A stretch of 64,000 nucleotides of DNA from Nematostella vectensis (lineage: Eukaryota > Cnidaria > Anthozoa > Actiniaria > Edwardsiidae). Positions 45,460-60,600 of this stretch are shown here, one piece after another. Position 1 is the stretch's first letter. Each line of letters opens with the position of its first letter. The notes beneath the pieces were generated by a model that was not told where the DNA came from, did not search any database, and saw only the letters and a program-made list of their open reading frames with translations. The stretch spans positions 3,223,501 to 3,287,500 of the forward strand of contig NC_064035.1 of assembly GCF_932526225.1 (NCBI RefSeq), given 5' to 3'. Both the position numbers and the translations under genes were made by a program.

Positions 45460-48400
45460 GTATCCTTTAACAAATCAGCTATAATTTATTTATTCTTAAA
45501 TGCTTAAGAATCATTATGGAGAAGAAACAAGGGTTAAGTAGAAGAATGAGACAATTAAAATAGTTTTTTTTTCTTAATACAAACATTTGTTTAATTTTTC
45601 CATTCGACTGTTATTGTTAATTGGTATAAAGCTGAAAACTTATCCTAGGCTTAACGTAAAAGATTTTTAGGAGTATCTGAATTGGTTGAAGATGTTTTGT
45701 TGCATAGCTAGACACAAGGTACTGCTGTAGTCTTTTTAGCCGCATCCAGAGCCTTTCGAGCTTGAACAAATTTTTACTTTTTTCACATGCCTGAAAATCC
45801 TTTGAAATACAATATATTTAATCAGGATTAAAAGACGAATAAAAAATAGATCTATTATTTCCATTTATTTCACAATTTTGTTGAGGGAACAAACTGAAAC
45901 ATCAAATAAGGATAATAATAATAATAATAATCGTTTATTCATACTTTTGTAGCAGAAGCTAAATTACAGTATGTCGGCCGATGCACACTACACTTAACAA
46001 TGTATAAATATATACTAGCATAACTACTGGAAACGAATTGTGATAAAGTTATTATACCTTCCAGTTACACCAACTGATTTATCCAAACGGCTGCAACCCC
46101 CCCTTAGCGAGTAACCATGGGCGACCTCAGTCCCAGATTGTATTATATATTTTATAGGCTCAGTGCATCTTGAACGTGATATTTTGTGATTCTTGTAAGT
46201 ACATAAGTATAGATTATAGATTTGTTGGTCATCCAACCTTAAAATACCTTCAAATACCTCATAATTTGTTCTATGTCATTCTCTTGACTTGTTGATTGTC
46301 AGCTGATGATTTAGATGTCGTAAAGATTCATGTGCCTGGTAAGATTTTATTTCATTATAAATACAGTATTTACACTGATTCAGGATAGAAGGAATCAGGG
46401 AAGCATTTAAGACTCCTCAAGTATATACTGCTCTGGGGGTAGAGAGGACTCCCTCTAATAAAAGTAACGTATGCTCATCCCCTAGGGTATTAAATTTGCT
46501 TTTGCTATAAAAGTGCTTTCCCTTAGGGCCTTTTCTTAGGCTAATCACGTGCCTCATACTTTCTGTGGAGGGAATACAATGATTTGCTAACAGAACATTA
46601 TTTTTGCATTTAGAGTATTATGGAATGGATGCAACAAAGTTAAGAAAACCCTTAAAATTAAGGTTGAAAGTTCTGTGACTATATTGCATTTTCTGCTTTC
46701 ATTCTTCTAGGGGGTTGACATTTTTATTACCACTTTCATTTCGCTAACTTTTAGGGTTAATCTTTATTTTATAGTTAAAACATGATTTGTCAGACACTAA
46801 AAGGGGATCATTTTTTACATGCTAGCATCTGATAATTAAGCCATATTGTACTATATCAAAGGCAGTAAATATAAAACCGCGGCCGAAATCCGCAGATTAA
46901 GTACCGTGTAAGGGCTGAATGTACATAAGGAGTGATTTGAATTGTATATCAAAAAAGTCTGTTTGATGTTCAGTTGGTCTGCACGCGCAAGGAGTAACTT
47001 TACTAACTGAATGATTTGAACTTCCATCACAACCACAGATAACAGCTAAATGTGTAACTTTACTAACTGAATGATTTGAACTTCAATCACAATCACAGAT
47101 AACAGCTAAATGTGTAACTTTACTAACTGAATGATTTGAACTTCCATCACAACCACAGATAACAGCTAAATGTGTAACTTTACTAACTGAATGATTTGAA
47201 CTTCCATCACAACCACAGATAACAGCTAAATGTGTAACTTTACTAACTGAATGATTTGAACTTCCATCACAACCACAGATAACAGCTAAATGTGTAACTT
47301 TACTAACTGAATGATTTGAACTTCCATCACAACAACAGATAACAGCTAAATGTGTAACTTTACTAACTGAATGATTTGAACTTCCATCACAACAACAGAT
47401 AACAGCTAAATGTGTAACTTTACTAACTGAATGATTTGAACTTCAAACCCAACAACAGATAACAGCTAAATGTGTAACTTTAACTAACTAAATGATTTGA
47501 ACTTCAAACCCAACAACAGATAACAGCTAAATGTGTAACTTTACTAACTGAATGATTTGAACTTCCATCACAACAACAGATAACAGCTAAATGTGTAACT
47601 TTACTAACTGAATGATTTGAACTTCAAACCCAACAACAGATAACAGCTAAATGTGTAACTTTAACTAACTAAATGATTTGAACTTCAAACCCAACAACAG
47701 ATAACAGCTAAATGTGTAACTTTACTAACTGAATGATTTGAACTTCCATCACAACAACAGATAACAGCTAAATGTGTAACTTTACTAACTGAATGATTTG
47801 AACTTCAAACCCAACAACAGATAACAGCTAAATGTGTAACTTTACTAACTAAATGATTTGAACTTCAAACCCAACAACAGATAACAGCTAAATGTGTAAC
47901 TTTACTAACTGAATGATTTGAACTTCCATCACAACAACAGATAACAGCTAAATGTGTAACTTTACTAACTGAATGATTTGAACTTCCATCACAACAACAG
48001 ATAACAGCTAAATGTGTAACTTTACTAACTGAATGATTTGAACTTCAAACCCAACAACAGATAACAGCTAAATGTGTAACTTTACTAACTGAATGATTTG
48101 AACTTCAAACCCAACAACAGATAACAGCTAAATGTGTAACTTTACTAACTGAATGATTTGAACTTCCATCACAACAACAGATAACAGCTAAATGTGTAAC
48201 TTTACTAACTGAATGATTTGAACTTCCATCACAACAACAGATAACAGCTAAATGTGTAACTTTACTAACTGAATGATTTGAACTTCAAACCCAACAACAG
48301 ATAACAGCTAAATGTGTAACTTTACTAACTGAATGATTTGAACTTCCATCACAACAACAGATAACAGCTAAATGTGTAACTTTACTAACTGAATGATTTG

Positions 48401-51400
48401 AACTTCCATCACAACAACAGATAACAGCTAAATGTGTAACTTTACTAACTGAATGATTTGAACTTCAAACCCAACAACAGATAACAGCTAAATGTGTAAC
48501 TTTACTAACTGAATGATTTGAACTTCAAACCCAACAACAGATAACAGCTAAATGTGTAACTTTACTAACTGAATGATTTGAACTTCCATCACAACAACAG
48601 ATAACAGCTAAATGTGTAACTTTACTAACTGAATGATTTGAACTTCCATCACAACAACAGATAACAGCTAAATGTGTAACTTTACTAACTGAATGATTTG
48701 AACTTCAAACCCAACAACAGATAACAGCTAAATGTGTAACTTTACTAACTGAATGATTTGAACTTCCATCACAACAACAGATAACAGCTAAATGTGTAAC
48801 TTTACTAACTGAATGATTTGAACTTCAAACCCAACAACAGATAACAGCTAAATGTGTAACTTTACTAACTGAATGATTTGAACTTCCATCACAACAACAG
48901 ATAACAGCTAAATGTGTAACTTTACTAACTGAATGATTTGAACTTCAAACCCAACAACAGATAACAGCTAAATGTGTAAGCAGCTGCTTCCCCAAGCTAG
49001 AAAGACTTCAGAAATAGTTAGGAATAAAACGTTTCCTAAGTATATCCTAGTATTTGTGTATGAGGAAACTATAAAAGATTTGATAGACTTTCAAATAAGA
49101 GTCAAATTTAAGAAATCATTTAGGATTAACCATTTCTTTAAATGCCGATCAGTGTTTGTTTCAATGTGTGTTTCAAAAATGAACCGTTTTAATATCTCAA
49201 ACTCAGCGCCACAGCGTTGCGCAGATCACTATCTTTCTAATAAGTGTCCTAATAAATGTCACACATTTACGCTTAACAATAAGCGTTGATGACTTTGTTT
49301 GCGTTGATGACTTTTGATTTGCAAGCCTTCGCTTCGCTTTTCAAAATTAATGCACAACTTACAGTACCAAGCGCCATGTTCCATGCAGACACAATAAACC
49401 GCAATTTACAAAGTAGCCGTAGAAATAGTAAAATTCTTTTACACATTCACGCTCCTTGAACTTCGTCTACAAATGTATTACTAATAACGTGTTTTTGTCT
49501 TAGTTTTCTTTTTTTGGCTGGGGTAGGAGGTTAAGGGATGGTGCATAATAAGAGAATTCTTCTCCTTTTCCCATTCCCTTTGCCAACTGATAGGCTCACA
49601 ATGTTTGTAAATTGTTTTAGGGGTGAACTTGGAGGCAGACAAAAGCATCAAAGTACCTATGGTGAAAATGCCCTCAAGGCCACATAACATTGGTGTCATA
49701 ACACTAAACACTCGCAAGCCTTTTAACAGCATTAACCCCCTAAGAACAGAGGTTGCTGGGAAAGCACCCAAGAGAGGGAAGGATCCAGACAACAACACTG
49801 ATGCCAAACCAACACCAGGTATTGTAGGAGCATTGTTTACTGATACTGTATCTTAGAGTTCTTATTTATATTTTACAAAATTATATGTGCTTTTAGAAAG
49901 TGCTCAGTAAAACAGGCTATGCTAGGTGATCGGCGTAGGCGTGGTTATCGACTGCATCTTGTCGTTTACCGGAGGTTCATGGAAAGGTATTCATCGTCAT
50001 CTGTTATGGTCATCGACTGCATCTTGTCATTTACTAGAGGTTCATTGTAAGGTATAAATCAATGTAAGATTGATTTTGGCTTTACTATCTAAGGGTTTAC
50101 ATGCTAAACTGGTTTTGTCCATAGTTGAATGACATTTTACATTATTTTGTATTATTGATGGTGTTTTATGCAATTGGAATCTTTCGATTGAGTGAAAATT
50201 GTGGCAGCCTTATTGGATTTAGCAGACATTCAAGAGGAGAATTTCAGAGAGGGAAAAAACCCTGAAAATAATAGACTTGTATGTCTCAGTTTTGAGTTTT
50301 TTTCTGTGAAACAAAAGCAGGCAGTCAGTGGCATCCTTTTCTAATTAATGATTATTTATTCATAAAAAGTTCAAAATTGCATGCAGATAAAACTATGTGT
50401 GCATCATCACATAACTTTTTTGAATTTTTGGTCTTGTTTTTTTCTTTATCCTTCCTCAGCCTCATGCCATAAGGTACTGTACTCACTTATGCCTCTTGCT
50501 GTGTGTAGCCAAATACAGAATTGTTCAATATAGAACAAGCTTAAGTCAACATGCTTTTTTGTTGCATATCTCGTGTGTTTTTGAATTAACATATCATATT
50601 CTAGACAGTTTGTTTATCATCTTCGTAAAGTGTTTTGTTCATATAGAATATATTCCCAGGAGATGGCAAATGGTAAAAGGAGATGGAAGTAATAGAGAGC
50701 AAAAATAATATATTAGGTACAGTAATATCATATATCTAAGCCATAGAATAGTGTAAAATAAGTCATCTCAGTCTAAATGAAATCATCCTCTGGACCCAGG
50801 GCGCCAAGGTCTCAGGCGTGGGAACAAAGTGTAACAATTCCAGTGGAGGGGAGGGGGAGGGGTCGGTAGAGCATCTTTTCTCTCTTCTCTCCCGCCCCCT
50901 CGCCCCTCTGTCAGTGGTACCTGAAGATGAAATTTGAACTTTGATTAAAGTTTGGTTTTCATAGGGGTTTTATTAGTGTTATTATAAGTATGCCGAAGTT
51001 TCACACTTTATTTAAGATTAAGATTGAAATGCAAATACAGAATTTGTACTATATGTGATGTGTCTAACAACACCACTTTTTTCCTACATAACCTAAAAAT
51101 AGGACGTTGCAATAGCGGCTACAGAACTAAACGATGCAATGGCTGGTAATAGTAACCACTCTTATATCCTGGCAGCAGAGGCGTCCAGGATAGGGTTATC
51201 AATAGCAACTATCATAATTATTGAGAACTCACTCGCTTGCTGTATTTCTGAGTATGATATTTCGCGCCAAGAGATCCACCTTTTTGCTCATCAACCTAAC
51301 CGTGGCCGATCGACTTGTCGGCGTGACTTTAGTTTGGTTTTTAGACGACGATAGTGTAATTGCCTATGCAATTCATCAAATACCAATAGCAGGCAGACCC

Positions 51401-54400
51401 GTACCCAGGATTTTTCTTGGGGGGGTGCGAAATCCGAAAAACCCGACCTAATTTTTCCGGGGGGGAGGGAATGAATGAGTTCTCTGATAAAATCTGACCA
51501 TCCCCGAAAGAACAAAAAGGGAGTTTTTTAAACCTTTGCAGTATCTCCACGGGACGTTTATTGTCGGATTTGGCTACGTATAAGAGTGATCTAGCTTATG
51601 CTTTATAGTTTTTTCTACAAATAGCACGCCCATTGGAAACCGAAAGTGGACCTTCGGCCGTTGTTGGGGGGCACGGGCCTGGCAGGGTCCTTAACTTCCA
51701 TCACTGTCATCGCCATTGAAAGAGCGTTCGCAATCCTTGCGCCATTATGGCATCGCCTCCTAGGGAAGAAGCCTTATATAATCGCTGTTGTGTTGGTGTG
51801 GATTCCATCGATTTCACATTACATATGTAACACTTAATGATATAGATGACACTAAAACAACTGTTAGTGTGGTCTTTGGCATATTTGGGCCAGTGATCGT
51901 ACTGGTCTGTTACCTTGCCATCTGGATCAAAGTCAGGTCCTCACCTGTACGTAACGAAAGACGACGCAAGCAGCACTAAACTGACGGCGACGCTATCCTT
52001 AGTCTCCTTATCCTTGCTACAGTATGTTACGTTATATTCTGCGCAAGCAAAATTTATCAGACTTGGAATTAATACCTAGAAGCTTTTTGGATTATTTTGT
52101 GTTGATTCTCTACATGAGTTCTCTTTCGTCAACTTTTTCGTGTACTCACTTCGAATGCCAAAGTTCAGGAAAGAAATTTGCAAGATACTCAGAAATTGTC
52201 TACCGACCAAGTCATGCATAATATCACCTCAAGATAAAGCTCCTAGTTTCTTACGCCGGAAAGGGAAAGGGAAAAGGGCAACCGTCACTGATAATGATGA
52301 ACACTTTTCCAACAATATATCCAACGCCTGCCGGGGTACAGAGAGGAAGTTTAAAAGTGACATTGTAGCCATGAACTAACCAGACTATCCAGTAACAGAC
52401 CGGGTGCAGTCCGTAACAATAACAGATTACGATACCTTTCCATGAACCTATCCAGTATTTTACAGGATCCAGTCAATAATTGTAACTAGTAGTTACGATA
52501 AATACCTTACAATGAACCTCTAGTAAATGACCAGATGCAGTCGATGACCATAACAGATGACGATGAATACCTTTCCATGAACCTCCGGTAAACGACAAGA
52601 TGCAGTCGATGACCATAACAGATGACGATGAATACCTTTCCATGAACCTCTAGTAAATGACAAGATGCAGTCGATGACCATAACAGATTACGATGATACC
52701 TTTCCATGAACCTCTAGTAAATGACAAGGTGCAGTCGATGACCATAACAGATTACTATGATACCTTTCCATGAACCTCTGGTAAACGACAAGATGCAGTC
52801 GATGACCATAACAGATTACTATGATACCTTACAATGAACCTCTAGTAAATGACAAGATGCAGTCGATGACCATAACAGATTACTATGATACCTTTCCATA
52901 AACCTCTAGTAAATAACAAGATGCAGTCGATAACCGTAACAGATTACTATGATACCTTTCCATGAACCTCTAGTAAATGACGAGATGCAGTCGGTGACCA
53001 TAACAGATGACGATGAATACCTTTCCATGAACCTCTGGTAAATGACAAGATGCAGTCGATGACCATAACAGATTACGATGAATACCTTTCCATGAACCTC
53101 CGGTAAACGACAAGATGCAGTCGATAACCATAACAGATTACGATGAATACCTTTTCATGAACCTATCCAGTATGTAACAGGATGCAGTCGATAACAGTAA
53201 CATATTACGATGAATACCATTCCATGCCTATCCAGTATGTAACAGGATGCAGTCGATGACCATAACAGATTACGATGAATACCTTTCCATGAACCTCTAG
53301 TAAATAACAAGATGCAGTCGATAACCGTAACAGATTACTATGATACCTTTCCATGAACCTCTAGTAAATGACAAGATGCAGTCGATGACCATAACAGATT
53401 ACGATGAATACCTGTACCGCAAGACAAGACGCAAGCAGCATTAAACTGACGGCGACGCTATTCTTAGTCGCTTTTGGAGTGGGTAAAAAAGCAGGCGATT
53501 TTATTGAATTTTGTTTTTAATTATTGTTTCCTCAAATTCATTTATTTACTTTCTCGTGTACTCGCTTCAAATGCCCGAGTTCCGGAACGAAGCTTGCCGG
53601 ATTCTTAGAAAATGTCGACCTTCCAAGTCATGCGTAACATCAACTCTAGAAGATGTTCCTAATTACTTACTTAAGCCATTGGGAAAAGGGTAACCGTCGC
53701 TAATAATGATAAACACCCTTTCGTCAGCCCAGGGTAACACATGCAGTGCCCCACAGAGAACAGAGGAAAGGGCCAGGCCCGTCACTATGGCTACCGTATA
53801 GAGTGCCCTATCATCGGCACAAGACAAGCTATGTACTGCCTTAAAGAGAACAAGGAAAGGCCCGTCGCCATGGGTACCGTATATAGTGCCCTATCATCGG
53901 CACAAGACAAGCTATATATGTAGTGCCTTAAAGAGAACAAGGCAAGGCCCGTCACTATGGCTACCGTATAGAGTGCCCTATCATCGGCACAAGACAAGCT
54001 ATATACACCTATTTCAATAAAGGTTGTCAGTGCGAACAGCGAATGGCAATTGCCAAATGTAAAAATAAAGGTTTTAAATAAACTCAAGCGATGTCAGAAC
54101 CATATATTTATTACATTAAATGGACAGTCGTATGTTTTATTTATATTTTTCTGAATCTGAAAGAAATATTTTGGGATCCATGGGTCCTTTCGGTTGAAGA
54201 ACTGCCATTTGACAATCGCCATTTGCCGTTTGCAATGACAACGTTTTTTGAAATAGGTGTATGTAGTGCCTTAAAGAGGAGAAGGCAATGCGCCGCCATG
54301 GGTACCGTATATAGTGCTCTATCATCGGCACAAGACAAGCTATATATGTAGTGCCTGAAATAGGGCAAGGCACGTCGTTCTTTGTTGGATGTTAAAATCT

Positions 54401-54581
54401 ATAGGACAAAATACATTTTTAATTATAGGTGCTGAACTCTCTGATTAGTTATTAATTTCTTTCGTCACATCCCTAATTTCCTTTTTTTCAATTGTAAGGA
54501 TATAAAAGAAAATTGGAGATGATTAGTTATATTGATTTCTTTCGTCACATCCCTAATTTCCTATAATTTATTAATATAATT

Positions 54582-54640
<59 letters not shown>

Positions 54641-57600
54641 TTTTATCTGGTCTCCCTAGACCAGAGCACCTCCAAGAACCTGACACTTAAAGATCTCGGA
54701 CCTGAGGATAAGCGGAGGATTGCCAATCTGGTAAAAGAGCTCGCTAAAGTCGGCGAGGAGAAGGAGAAGGCGTTTTCCCTGCTCACAGAAGAGAGGACAG
54801 CTTTTGAAGAACGGCTCAATATCCTTCAAGAAGAGTACGATAGAGTTATTGATGAAAAGCTATGTATCCTTTTACAATATAGAAAAGGACAGGTTCGCCC
54901 TACAGTAAAACCCTGAGAATTCAAGCTCAATCAAATTCCCTTCTTATTAATGTTGAATCATACGCTAGGATTTTTTTCCATTTTGTAAAAAAAATCCTAT
55001 ACAGCGTCCTCTAGCAGCTCGCATTACCACGGTTATAAAAAAAAAATTTCTTTACCGCTGTTCAGACATACAAAACAGGTTCCTAGAACTCCAAGGTCTC
55101 CTCCAGAAGTACAACACGGGTAACATAGGGAATCTAAGACTATCGCCTCCAAAGTCTTTACCAAGGCCAGGCAGGACCGAGGTAACATTGCATCCCCCAG
55201 ACTGGCATAAGATACTTTGAGCATTTCCCCCTTGGGATTTCCTAGAGGACTTTAAAGTTATCATCAATGCTAGGCAAAGTCCCATTGCCCTACGGTGGCA
55301 AAAAATAACAAATCTTGATCATAGCTTTTCCCACATAGGATATTTTTAAATGAACATACAGATAGAAGTTGAAGAAGATTATTTCAAAAATTACGTTACA
55401 TTACGTTATATTTGTTATTGGTGATCAGAAGAACAACAATAACTTTTACTTGTTTTTATTAAGGTTCCCCACATAGAATTTAGTTGAAAATCATATATAG
55501 CATAATAACTAACATTATAAAAAAGCTAAATTTGTAAATTGCTCGATATCCCATCCAAGATATCTATTTCTAAATAAAAAGATTCAACCGAGCAAGATTT
55601 GAGGTAGTGCCTTTTTATACAGATGATTGATAAACATAAATGAATGATTTGAGTTTATTGCTATAACAATGTGCAATTTGGTGATTACTTTTGATCATAG
55701 CCATAACATAAGCTATTTCTTTGTGGGGTTGATAGGCACAAAGTCCGCTGAGTCAAGCGGCTGGAAATTTAAGGGAATCTCCGGACAAGCCAAAAAGAGC
55801 ACTAAGCCCGAAATCGCCCTTGAAGAAACAGCAAAAACTTTCCAGGCAGTCAACTCCACTAACGAGCCAAAATCACCTGCAAAATGGCGATGTAGGTAGC
55901 CAGCAGGATATCACTAAGGCACCTCAGAGCGACGCCAGATGTAGAACGCTTAATAGTAGCCATGGGTTTAATGAAAGCTCAAGCCTGACCGTTCCTGAAA
56001 ACCTCTACCCTAATGCTGCTCAGTCATCCCTGCCACACACCACTCGTGGTGCTGTAACTGAGGGACCATCAGGCGAGCAGAGCCATATAGTTCCTGAGAG
56101 ACGAACAACGCCTGGGAGTCACACATCGGCTACCACGATTTATGGGAAAATCCCACTTTCCACGCCAGGCGTCCAGGCTAATCTAGCGCCTGTAGTAGAC
56201 CTGTCATCGTTATGTGGCAATCCCCCACATCCTGATATCCAGGCAAATCGTCAAGCCCCAATTGTCCAGGAATCTTCTGTACCTGGTAGCTTAATGCGGC
56301 CAGGCACACCGGGCCCTCTCCCACCGCAACATCTGGAGGGATCATTATTTCCTGGTAATTTGCTGCCTTTTGGTGCTCCGGGACAGGCCGGCAGCATGCT
56401 TGGTCAGCCAGGTGGTCTGTTTGCTGGCAATGTGCCAAGTCAACTTCCCATGGTGGCAATGGCGAATAGCAGGTAATGCGCCTTGTAGTTGAATACATCA
56501 ATGTGTTTACTTGTGCCGATGTGGTCCTCCCCCTTTCTCCTGTTTTAATGATTTGACATTTTACACTATTGTACCTGGTATAGTACAATAGTAACTTGAG
56601 ACTTGCTGTAAGAATATTATACTTTATTTTATGTATGTGGTCTGGTTTCTTAAAGAAGACTCTTGCCAACACATTTAACCAGAAGCTAAACCGACATAGT
56701 GACACGCTGCGGTACACATTTTCACGCTTTGGTTCACACATGCTCATGTGGTACACACGTAGGTTCACGCGATGGTACACATGTTTACGCTGGTATCTTC
56801 ATGATATGGTCTAAACATTTTAAAGCTTGGAACCAATCATATAATCTGATATTTGCGGATCCCATAAAACCATGTTCCATGTATGTTTGACTGACATCTG
56901 GTCCGTCCCAGGGCCCCGTCTGACTCCTCGCAGGTGTTCATGAGTGAGCTGGACACCGTCTGCCGCCTCTACTACCGCGAGTACGAGCTACAGCTACAGC
57001 TACAGCAGCAACAGCTCGAGCTACAGAAGCAACAACTGCAACTACAACAGCAACTCCAACAACTTGAGGTGCTGCAGCAGCAACAGAGACAGACGGCCGG
57101 ATCCATTGATCAGGTACAAGCAGATCATGGATCCATTGATCAGGTACAAGCAGATCATGGATCCATTGATCAGGTACAAGCAGATCATGGATCCATTGAT
57201 CAGGTACAAGCAGATCATGGATCCATTGATCAGGTACAAGCAGATCATGGATCCATTGATCAGGTACAAGCAGATCATGGATCCATTGATCAGGTACAAG
57301 CAGATCATGGATCCATTGATCAGGTACAAGCAGATCATGGATCCATTGATCAGGTACAAGCAGATCATGCATCCATTGATCAGGTACAAGCAGATCATGG
57401 ATCCATTGATCAGGTACAAGCAGATCATGGATCCATTGATCAGGTACAAGCAGATCATGGATCCATTGATCAGGTACAAGCAGATCATGGATCCATTGAT
57501 CAGGTACAAGCAGATCATGGATCCATTGATCAGCTACAAGCAGATCATGGATCCATTGATCAGGTACAAGCAGATCATGGATCCATTGATCAGGTACAAG

Positions 57601-60600
57601 CAGATCATGGATCCATTGATCAGGTACAAGCAGATCATGGATCCATTGATCAGGTACAAGCAGATCATGGATCCATTGATCAGTTACAAGCAGATCATGG
57701 ATCCATTGATCAGGTACAAGCAGATCATGGATCCATTGATCAGATACAAGCAGATCATCTGCGCTAGAACAGTTGTTAAATGTATTATCTCATCACGGAT
57801 TGCTCTATTCTTTCGATACTCTCTGATTGATGCCTTACGGGATGCAGGCTTGGGTTCCGCAGAATTACGTCCAGTAAGCAAATCGTTCATGAGAGAAATT
57901 GGATAATCCCACTCTACAATATAATTTATTTCCATAATAAAAAGGTTGTTGTATTGGACCACCTTTGGATCCGCCACTGTGAAAAAAAAACAGCGTAACC
58001 TATTTTATCTCCCTCATACGGTCGAATATTATCACCTGTAAGTAACCCAGTGTGTTTATCAGGCCTCGTCTATACTTTACATCTCCCTTATGGTCGAATA
58101 TTATCATCTGTAAGTAACCGAGTGTGTTTATTAGGCCTCGTCTATACTTTACATCCTCCTTACGGTCGAATATTATCATCTGTAAGTAACCGAGTGTGTT
58201 TATCAGGCCTCGTCTATACTTTACATCTCCCTTACGGTCGAATATTATCATCTGTAAGTAACCGAGTGTGTTTATTAGGCCTCGTCTATACTTTACATCT
58301 CCCTTACGGTCGAATATTATCATCTGTAAGTAACCGAGTGTGTTTATCAGGCCTCGTCTATACTTTACATCTCCCTTACGGTCGAATATTATCATCTGTA
58401 AGTAACCGAGTGTGTTTATTAGGCCTCGTCTATACTTTACATCTCCCTTACGGTCGAATATTATCATCTGTAAGTAACCGAGTGTGTTTATTAGGCCTCG
58501 TCTATACTTTACATCCTCCTTACGGTCGAATATTATCATCTGTAAGTAACCGAGTGTGTTTATCAGGCCTCGTCTATACTTTACATCTCCCTTACGGTCG
58601 AATATTATCATCTGTAAGTAACCGAGTGTGTTTATTAGGCCTCGTCTATACTTTACATCTCCCTTACGGTCGAATATTATCATCTGTAATTAACCGAGTG
58701 TGTTTATTAGGCCTCGTCTATACTTTACATCTCCCTTACGGTCGAATATTATCATCTGTAAGTAACCGAGTGTGTTTATTAGGCCTCGTCTATACTTTAC
58801 ATCTCCCTTACGGTCGAATATTATCATCTGTAAGTAACCGAGTGTGTTTATTAGGCCTCGTCTATACTTTACATCTCCCTTACGGTCGAATATTATCATC
58901 TGTAAGTAACCGAGTGTGTTTATTAGGCCTCGTCTATACTTTACATCCTCCTTACGGTCGAATATTATCATCTGTAAGTAACCGAGTGTGTTTATCAGGC
59001 CTCGTCTATACTTTACATCTCCCTTACGGTCGAATATTATCATCTGTAAGTAACCGAGTGTGTTTATTAGGCCTCGTCTATACTTTACATCTCCCTTACG
59101 GTCGAATATTATCATCTGTAATTAACCGAGTGTGTTTATTAGGCCTCGTCTATACTTTACATCTCCCTTACGGTCGAATATTATCATCTGTAATTAACCG
59201 AGTGTGTTTATTAGGCCTCGTCTATACTTTACATCTCCCTTACGGTCGAATATTATCATCTGTAATTAACCGAGTGTGTTTATTAGGCCTCGTCTATACT
59301 TTACATCTCCCTTACGGTCGAATATTATCATCTGTAAGTAACCGAGTGTGTTTATTAGGCCTCGTCTATACTTTACATCTCCCTTACGGTCGAATATTAT
59401 CATCTGTAAGTAACCGAGTGTGTTTATTAGGCCTCGTCTATACTTTACATCTCCCTTACGGTCGAATATTATCATCTGTAATTAACCGAGTGTGTTTATT
59501 AGGCCTCGTCTATACTTTACATCTCCCTTACGGTCGAATATTATCATCTGTAAGTAACCGAGTGTGTTTATTAGGCCTCGTCTATACTTTACATCTCCCT
59601 TACGGTCGAATATTATCATCTGTAAGTAACCGAGTGTGTTTATTAGGCCTCGTCTATACTTTACATCTCCCTTACGGTCGAATATTATCATCTGTAATTA
59701 ACCGAGTGTGTTTATTAGGCCTCGTCTATACTTTACATCTCCCTTACGGTCGAATATTATCATCTGTAATTAACCGAGTGTGTTTATTAGGCCTCGTCTA
59801 TACTTTACATCTCCCTTACGGTCGAATATTATCATCTGTAAGTAACCGAGTGTGTTTATTAGGCCTCGTCTATACTTTACATCTCCCTTACGGTCGAATA
59901 TTATCATCTGTAAGTAACCGAGTGTGTTTATTAGGCCTCGTCTATACTTTACATCTCCCTTACGGTCGAATACTATCATCTGTAAGTAACCGAGTGTGTT
60001 TATTAGGCCTCGTCTACACTGTACATCTCCCTTACGGTCGAATATTATCATCTGTAAGTAACCGAGTGTGTTTATTAGGCCTCGTCTATACTTTACATCT
60101 CCCTTACGGTCGAATATTATCATCTGTAAGTAACCGAGTGTGTTTATTAGGCCTCGTCTATACTTTACATCTCCCTTACGGTCGAATATTATCATCTGTA
60201 AGTAACCGAGTGTGTTTATTAGGCCTCGTCTATACTTTACATCTCCCTTACGGTCGAATATTATCATCTGTAAGTAACCGAGTGTGTTTATCAGGCCTCG
60301 TCTATACTTTACATCTCCCTTACGGTCGAATATTATCACCTGTAAGTAACCGAGTGTGTTTATCAGGCCTCGTCTATACTTTACATCTCCCTTACGGTCG
60401 AATATTATCACCTGTAAGTAACCGAGTGTGTTTATCAGGCCTCGTCTACACTTTACATCTCCCTTACGGTCGAATATTATCATCTGTAAGTAACCGAGTG
60501 TGTTTATCAGGCCTCGTCTATACTTTACATCTCCCTTACGGTCGAATATTATCATCTGTAAGTAACCGAGTGTGTTTATTAGGCCTCGTCTATACTTTAC

